DNA of 64,000 bases. It comes from an uncultured Blautia sp. (GTDB taxonomy: Bacteria; Bacillota; Clostridia; Lachnospirales; Lachnospiraceae). The position numbers were made by a program, and so were the translations under genes. Below the pieces are notes generated by a model that did not search any database, was not told where the DNA came from, and saw only the letters and a list, made by a program, of their open reading frames with translations. Location: NCBI GenBank assembly GCA_900539145.1, contig UQAX01000003.1, positions 1 to 64,000 of the forward strand. The letters run 5' to 3'. Shown one piece after another: positions 59,163 to 64,000 of the stretch; position 1 is the first letter of the stretch; each line of letters starts with the position of its first letter.

Positions 59163-60163
59163 AGAAAAATATGATTGCAGTCTGTGACTCAGATACAGAC
59201 TATGCCTGTAATTTTACAGAGTATTTGAACAATAAGAAAAAGCTTCCGTTTCGTGCAGAAGCTTTTACAGATGTGGAAAAATTTTACAGTTCGATGGGAA
59301 GTCAGCCTCCGCCTATGCTGTTGATTGCACAGAAAGATGTAGATGAACGGATACAGCAGATAAAAGAAGAGAATGTAGTGGTGCTTTCTGATGAAAAAGA
59401 GGAGCAAAAATCGCCGTATAAGTGTATCTATAAGTATCAGTCGGCGGAAAGTGTAATTAAGGAGGTGATGGAATATTATACGGAAAAAACGCAGGTTCCT
59501 TTCTGCTCGGATGTAAGACAGAGCATGAAAATTGTGGGAATTTATTCACCTTCTGAAATCTGTGCAAGCTGTTTGTTTGCATTGACGGCAGCACAGATTT
59601 TGGGAGAAGAGAAAAGAGTACTGTATATCAGCATGGAGGATTTTGCGGGATTGGAGCAGTTATTTTTGAGAGAATACGAGAAAAACCTTACGGATTTCTT
59701 TTTTGCACTGCGCTGCGGAAAGGAAAATTTATGGGAGGAAGTGGAAGGGATGATACAGCAGCAGGGGGATATGGATTATCTGCCTCCTGTGGAGTCGCCG
59801 GAGGATATTAAATCAATTCCCTTTGTACATTGGAGCAGGCTTTTTGAAGCTGTGAAAAAGAGCGGCAGATATCATGTTTTGATATTGAATATCAGCAGTG
59901 CAGTGGATGAGCTGTTTTCTGTATTGAATTTATGCAGTGAAATTTATGTGCCTGTAAAGGGAGGATTTATAGCAGACTGTAAACTTTCTCAGTTCCATAC
60001 CTTGATGGAAAACTGGGGTGTTATAGAGAAAGAAAGGATAAGGATAGTTTCTCTTACCGGTGAGAGTATGGAAGGAATAAATACAGTACAGGAACTGAAA
60101 ATGGGACCTTGGGGAAGCTTTGTGAGAAAGGTGCTGGAAAATTATGAAAGAAGAAAGCAGTGA
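59159..60163 (+). CDS. TadZ/CpaE-like protein with degenerate P-loop
   Basis: The 334-residue protein has a receiver-like N-terminal part (about residues 4-110) and a ParA/MinD-like part from residue 122, the layout of TadZ, which places the pilus machine at a cell site. The region that should be the deviant Walker A (about 126-141) reads VGIYSPSEICASCLF, without the GKT/S signature, so ATP binding is doubtful. The TTG start overlaps the tadV stop and follows AGGAGGATTTTA. It overlaps tadA by 20 bases. Confidence 0.78.
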   Translation: MKKNMIAVCDSDTDYACNFTEYLNNKKKLPFRAEAFTDVEKFYSSMGSQPPPMLLIAQKDVDERIQQIKEENVVVLSDEKEEQKSPYKCIYKYQSAESVIKEVMEYYTEKTQVPFCSDVRQSMKIVGIYSPSEICASCLFALTAAQILGEEKRVLYISMEDFAGLEQLFLREYEKNLTDFFFALRCGKENLWEEVEGMIQQQGDMDYLPPVESPEDIKSIPFVHWSRLFEAVKKSGRYHVLILNISSAVDELFSVLNLCSEIYVPVKGGFIADCKLSQFHTLMENWGVIEKERIRIVSLTGESMEGINTVQELKMGPWGSFVRKVLENYERRKQ

Positions 60164-61340
60164 TGAATTTCAAGATTTGCGAAAAATATTGGTGGAAAGG
60201 TTGGAAAATACATGGAAAGATTTAGATGAAGATGTTTTGGAGATAATCGATGAAATTTTACATCAGCACGGCAAGAAAAAATATCTGCCTATTGCACAGA
60301 GAGAAAGCCTGCGAAATGCACTTTTTATGTCTGTACGGCGTATGGATATTCTGGAGGAGCTGCTGGAAAATGATGATGTCACAGAGATTATGATTAATGG
60401 ATGGAATAAAATTTTTATAGAAAAGGACGGTAAAATCGAAGCCTTTGAAAAGAGCTTTTCTTCTCCGGAAAAGCTGGAGGATGTTATTCAGCAAATGGCA
60501 TCAAAATGCAATCGTGTAATCAATACGCTGCAGCCCATTGTAGATGCACGACTGGCAGGAGGAGAACGAATAAATGCGGTTATTGCTCCCGTTGCACTGG
60601 ACGGCCCGGTGCTTACCATAAGAAAATTTCCGGAAAAGCCTATTACTATGGAACGTTTGTTGGAATTGGAGAGCATCACAGAAGATGCAGCAGTTTTTTT
60701 AGAAAAGCTTATGAAAGCAGGCTATACGATTTTAATAGGAGGTGGGACAGGTTCTGGAAAAACTACATTTTTAAATGCGTTATCAGAATATATTCCCAAG
60801 GATGAGAGAGTCATTACTATCGAAGATAATGCAGAACTGCAAATTCAGGGGATAGAAAATCTGGTTCGTCTGGAATGTAGACCGGCGAATATTGAGAAAT
60901 CTCAGGAAATTACCATCGGAGATTTATTGAGAACCTGCCTTCGTATGAGACCAAGCAGAATTATTGTAGGGGAGGTGAGAGGAAAGGAAGCGGCAGAGCT
61001 TTTGCAGGTTGTAAATATAGGAAATGACGGAAGCCTGAGCACCATTCATGCCAATAGCTGTCAGGATATGATAAGCAGGCTGGAAACAATGGTTTTGATG
61101 GGAATAGATTTGCCTATACCGGTTATTCGCCGCCAGATTGTGTCAGGTTTTGATATCTTTATACATTTAGGAAGAATGTCAGATAAAAGCAGAAAAGTAT
61201 TGGAAATCTGTGAGATTAAAGAAATTTCAAAGGAAGGTGAGGTTGTATTAAATCCGTTATTTGTCAGAAACAGAAATTTAGAAAAAAGAGGACAGCTTTA
61301 TCACACCGAAAAGCTTACAAAGGCAGGGATTATCCTGTGA
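60144..61340 (+). CDS. tadA: Tad secretion ATPase TadA/CpaF
   Basis: This 398-residue motor ATPase powers Flp pilus assembly. The N-terminal helical domain is followed by the catalytic domain with Walker A GGGTGSGKTTFLNAL (about 201-215), Asp box VITIEDNAELQI, Walker B PSRIIVGEVRGKEA and His box GSLSTIHANS. These are the four standard secretion-ATPase motifs. It overlaps both neighbours, indicating one tightly coupled operon. Confidence 0.96.
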   Translation: MKEESSDEFQDLRKILVERLENTWKDLDEDVLEIIDEILHQHGKKKYLPIAQRESLRNALFMSVRRMDILEELLENDDVTEIMINGWNKIFIEKDGKIEAFEKSFSSPEKLEDVIQQMASKCNRVINTLQPIVDARLAGGERINAVIAPVALDGPVLTIRKFPEKPITMERLLELESITEDAAVFLEKLMKAGYTILIGGGTGSGKTTFLNALSEYIPKDERVITIEDNAELQIQGIENLVRLECRPANIEKSQEITIGDLLRTCLRMRPSRIIVGEVRGKEAAELLQVVNIGNDGSLSTIHANSCQDMISRLETMVLMGIDLPIPVIRRQIVSGFDIFIHLGRMSDKSRKVLEICEIKEISKEGEVVLNPLFVRNRNLEKRGQLYHTEKLTKAGIIL

Positions 61341-62083
61341 ATAAAATTGATTATGATGTTTATCATCTTTCCATACAGCAGTGGGGACTTTACCTTATGG
61401 AAGCAGTGTGTGCCTGCATGGGAATAAATTATTTGTTTTATAAGAGCACGGCAGTTTTTTTCTTTATGCTTCCGTTACCTTTCTGGTACATACATCAGAG
61501 GAAAAAACAACAAATCCGTCTGAGAAAGAAAAGGTTAAATTATCAGTTTAAAGATGCCTTAAATGCTATGCAGGTGGGGATATCGGCAGGTTATTCTTTA
61601 GATAACACCATAAGGGAAGCAAGAAAAGATTTGGAAAGACTGTATGGAGAAAAAGCAGAGATGGCAAGGGAATTTGCCTATATAGAAAGACAACTGGGAC
61701 ACAGTATACCCTTAGAAGAATTGCTGTATGATTTGGGAATTCGAAGCAGAGTAGAAGATATTTTGAATTTTACGGATGTATTGATACAGGCAAAGAGAAT
61801 GGGAGGAAATATGAGAGGAATTTTAAACCGTTGTATTTCGTCTATTGAAGAGCGTATTCAGGTGAAGAAGGAAATTGATGCTGTTTTGGCATCTCGGAAA
61901 ATGGAACAGAAGATTATGAGCTTTATTCCTCTGGGGATTATTCTTTATATGCAGATTACTTCTCCGGAATTTTTAAGTGTGTTATATGGAAATCCGGTGG
62001 GGATTTGCGTTATGACAGCTTGCCTTCTTTTGTATACTGCGGCATTTCAATGGGGAGTGAGGTTGACTCAGATTGACGTTTAA
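61337..62083 (+). CDS. tadB: Tad inner-membrane platform protein TadB
   Basis: This 248-residue type II secretion F-domain protein has two helices near the N-terminus (about 15-55) and two at the C-terminus (about 190-245). The cytoplasmic T2SSF region contains DALNAMQVGISAGYSLDNTIREA and DVLIQAKRMGGNMRGIL. It starts with GTG overlapping the tadA stop codon by 4 bases. TadB is shorter than usual, close to the F-domain plus helices only. Confidence 0.88.
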   Translation: MNKIDYDVYHLSIQQWGLYLMEAVCACMGINYLFYKSTAVFFFMLPLPFWYIHQRKKQQIRLRKKRLNYQFKDALNAMQVGISAGYSLDNTIREARKDLERLYGEKAEMAREFAYIERQLGHSIPLEELLYDLGIRSRVEDILNFTDVLIQAKRMGGNMRGILNRCISSIEERIQVKKEIDAVLASRKMEQKIMSFIPLGIILYMQITSPEFLSVLYGNPVGICVMTACLLLYTAAFQWGVRLTQIDV

Positions 62084-63284
62084 AGAATGGGGAAAGGACA
62101 AAAAGAGTTTTTGTATGGCAGTGTCGGTTATTTTGCTTGGAAATCTTTTGGGGATAGGAATTTTTATAAAAGAAAACAAAGAAAGAAGTATGGAGTATCT
62201 GGAAAGAAATCCTTATGGAGAAGGCGGGTACGAGGAGACACTTCTTGCCGAAACACAGGGAAAGACACAGGAAATTACAGTTTATGTAGAGGAAGAAAGA
62301 TACACAGAAAAGGAGATGGAAAACTATGTAAAGGAAGCCAAAAAAGAGTTGGACAAGTGGTTGAAAAAGGCAAAGAAAGAAGGAGGTGACTTTCGGTTTC
62401 CGCAGGCTTTGGAAGAAAATCCGGTACAAATATCATGGAGTACAGGAAATCCGGATATATTGAGCTGGGAGGGAATACCGCAAGAAGGTATTTCTGAAAA
62501 GGGAGAAAGTGTGGAAGTGGCTGCGTTTCTTTCTCTTGGAGAAGTAACAGATATATGGAATGCTGAGATTACGGTTTATCCACCGAAATTGAATGAAAGA
62601 GAAAAAATGCAGAAGGAAATTCAAAAAGAAGCAGAACTTTTAAGCGAAAATCCTTCAGGACCTTTATATCTTCCCCAAACAGTACAGGGAGAAGAAATTC
62701 GTTATAGGAGAACGGGAACACAGACAGGAGAAATTATCTGTATGCTGTCTTTGGTATTGGGATTGGGTGTTTATCCCTTGCAGAAGGAAAAAGAGAAAAA
62801 GCAGCAGGAGCTTGTGAGAAAGGAGATGCAGAGAGATTATCCTGATATCGTTCAGAAATTGGTGTTGTTTTTAAGAGCCGGATTTACTATACGAAAGGCT
62901 ATGGAAAAAATTGCAGACGGATATCTGCGCAGCAGGGAAAAATATCATGCAAAAGAAAGGAGCGCTTATGAAGAAATTGTCCGTACCTGCAAAGAAATGC
63001 AGGGCGGTATATATGAGGCAGAGGCCTATGAGCGTTTCGGAACAAGGTGCGGGATTTCTCAGTATAAAATTTTGTCTGTTTTATTAGTGCAGAATTTGAA
63101 AAAGGGAAATCAAAACCTTTTGGAGCTTTTGGAAAGAGAGGAGGCAGTGGCAGAGGACGAAAGAAAGCGCAGTGCAAAGGTAAGAGGGGAAGAGGCGTCT
63201 ACGAAGCTTTTGCTCCCTATGGTACTGCAACTGATTGTTGTGTTAATGATTTTAATGATACCGGCATTTTTTAGTTTTTTATAA
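62073..63284 (+). CDS. TadC-like platform protein with a large extracytoplasmic insert
   Basis: This 403-residue protein has helices at about 12-32, 219-236 and 376-403, and a T2SSF-like cytoplasmic region between the last two (QRDYPDIVQKLVLFLRAGFTIRKAMEKI). Ordinary TadC has its first two helices close together; here about 185 residues separate them. That insert contains a bacterial-Ig-like pattern (ISWSTGNPDILSWEG, then VEVAAFLSLGE and an ITVYP strand, about 119-170). The TTG start lies inside tadB with GTGAGG upstream. Confidence 0.82.
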   Translation: MTFKEWGKDKKSFCMAVSVILLGNLLGIGIFIKENKERSMEYLERNPYGEGGYEETLLAETQGKTQEITVYVEEERYTEKEMENYVKEAKKELDKWLKKAKKEGGDFRFPQALEENPVQISWSTGNPDILSWEGIPQEGISEKGESVEVAAFLSLGEVTDIWNAEITVYPPKLNEREKMQKEIQKEAELLSENPSGPLYLPQTVQGEEIRYRRTGTQTGEIICMLSLVLGLGVYPLQKEKEKKQQELVRKEMQRDYPDIVQKLVLFLRAGFTIRKAMEKIADGYLRSREKYHAKERSAYEEIVRTCKEMQGGIYEAEAYERFGTRCGISQYKILSVLLVQNLKKGNQNLLELLEREEAVAEDERKRSAKVRGEEASTKLLLPMVLQLIVVLMILMIPAFFSFL

Positions 63285-63299
63285 CAGGAGGTAAGAATT

Positions 63300-63467
63300 A
63301 TGGGAGTATTAAAGGAATTTTGGCAGGAAGAGGACGCTGTCGGTGTAGTAGAAATTATACTTATACTAGTGGTGCTTATCGGTTTGGTTTTGATTTTCAA
63401 GGAGCAGCTTACCAGTCTGGTGAAAAGCATTTTATCTAAAATTACAAAGCAGAGTAACAGCATATAG
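63300..63467 (+). CDS. flp: Flp1-like pilin subunit
   Basis: This 55-residue protein has a short charged N-terminus (MGVLKEFWQEEDAVG), then the hydrophobic helix VVEIILILVVLIGLVLIF with a Glu at its start, and an amphipathic C-terminus. This matches Flp1-like type IVb pilins of Firmicutes, which are the likely main pilus subunit and the substrate of TadV. AGGAGGTAAGAATT precedes the ATG, 15 bases after the TadC-like gene. Confidence 0.88.
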   Translation: MGVLKEFWQEEDAVGVVEIILILVVLIGLVLIFKEQLTSLVKSILSKITKQSNSI

Positions 63468-63477
63468 AGGTGAGAGA

Positions 63478-64000
63478 GTGAAGCAAAAGGGAAGTATGAC
63501 CGCAGCTATGAGTATTTTGCTTTTGGTTTTGTTATCGCTTATTACAGCCAGCATTCAGTCATCTCGAACAGCCTGTGCCAGAGTGCAGGCTGTTAATAGT
63601 ATGGATGCAGGCTTATATTCACTTTTTTCGGAATATGACAGAGAGCTTTTAGAAAGGTATAATCTGTTTTTTCTGGACGCATCTTATAATACCGGCAGAA
63701 TACAGATAGCTCAGGTATTAAATCATTTAGAGGACTACATGAAACCTGTTTTAGACTCAGGACTGACAAAATGTGCGGTACAGATATGTGCCGCAGACGG
63801 GTTTCGGGCGGCATCAGATAAGAACGGAGCAGCGGTAAAGCAGCAAATAATCCGCTATATGAAAGAAAATCTAGGCAATGCAGGCATAGAGGCTTTGCTG
63901 AAGAAAACAGAGGAAGAAAAACAAGTGTTGGAGGAACAGGAAAACATAAAAAACAATGGAATGGAGGAAATAAATCCGGAAGAAACAACGCCTATGCCGG
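63478..64000 (+). CDS. Tad-locus membrane-anchored protein (DUF5702-like), cut by window end
   Basis: GTG at 63478 follows AGAGGTGAGA and opens VKQKGSMTAAMSILLLVLLSLITASIQSS, one N-terminal membrane helix, followed by a long extracytoplasmic part with SMDAGLYSLFSEYDRELLERYNLFFLDASY. This pattern is common to large proteins encoded beside flp in Lachnospiraceae Tad loci (DUF5702 or TadE/G-like pseudopilins). The frame is open to the last base, 174 codons so far. Confidence 0.78.
   Translation, partial: MKQKGSMTAAMSILLLVLLSLITASIQSSRTACARVQAVNSMDAGLYSLFSEYDRELLERYNLFFLDASYNTGRIQIAQVLNHLEDYMKPVLDSGLTKCAVQICAADGFRAASDKNGAAVKQQIIRYMKENLGNAGIEALLKKTEEEKQVLEEQENIKNNGMEEINPEETTPMP

Overview
The window reads as chromosome of a low-GC Firmicute of the Clostridia, most likely Lachnospiraceae (Blautia or Ruminococcus-like). 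The signs are AGGAGG-type ribosome sites with frequent GTG/TTG starts, TTGACA-N17-TATAAT promoters, a V-type ATPase operon, a LytR-free Tad pilus locus with Flp1-like and DUF5702-type proteins, DapL lysine synthesis and an archaeal-type split glutamate synthase. Genus is an inference. No phage, insertion sequence or CRISPR array is visible.

Layout. 1-11.4 kb: the end of tRNA-Asn, then a long co-directional nucleoside salvage locus (deoB, cdd, three ABC transporter genes, pyrimidine nucleoside phosphorylase, deoC, BMP-type binding lipoprotein, add, a Crp/Fnr regulator, pnp). Together these import nucleosides, deaminate them, split them from the base and feed deoxyribose/ribose phosphate to central metabolism. 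11.4-16 kb: a DUF885 metallopeptidase-like protein, a lipoprotein with an internal duplication, and galactokinase. 16-20 kb: an AT-rich intergenic region with a cluster of DnaA-box-like sites and a Pho-box promoter, then pstSCAB, in which PstS is circularly permuted.

20-36.7 kb: a glutamine and sulfur assimilation region. On the minus strand are a three-gene glutamate synthase large subunit, a glutamine synthetase and an ANTAR antiterminator protein; divergent from them are a type III glutamine synthetase, asnB, an Rrf2-controlled metY-cysK-rrf2 operon, pyrG, purF and dapL. Three leaders here (glutamate synthase, type III glutamine synthetase, pyrG) carry short hairpins with hexaloops of the A1/G4 type recognised by ANTAR proteins. 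Each hairpin overlaps an intrinsic terminator. This looks like one antitermination regulon whose regulator is encoded in the same cluster.

36.7-41.2 kb: phoU-phoB-phoR behind a promoter that matches the pst promoter base for base in spacing, then a type I toxin/antisense RNA module and a lipoprotein gene broken by an in-frame amber codon. 41.2-49.8 kb: a nine-gene V/A-type ATPase operon on the minus strand. 49.9-58.4 kb: housekeeping and single genes (trmB, tRNA-Lys, yqeY-like, a TRIC-type channel, an NSS transporter, a CapA-like protein, a small unknown protein, MATE, YbaK/EbsC, an SGNH hydrolase). 58.5 kb to the end: the start of a Tad/Flp pilus locus that runs off the window.
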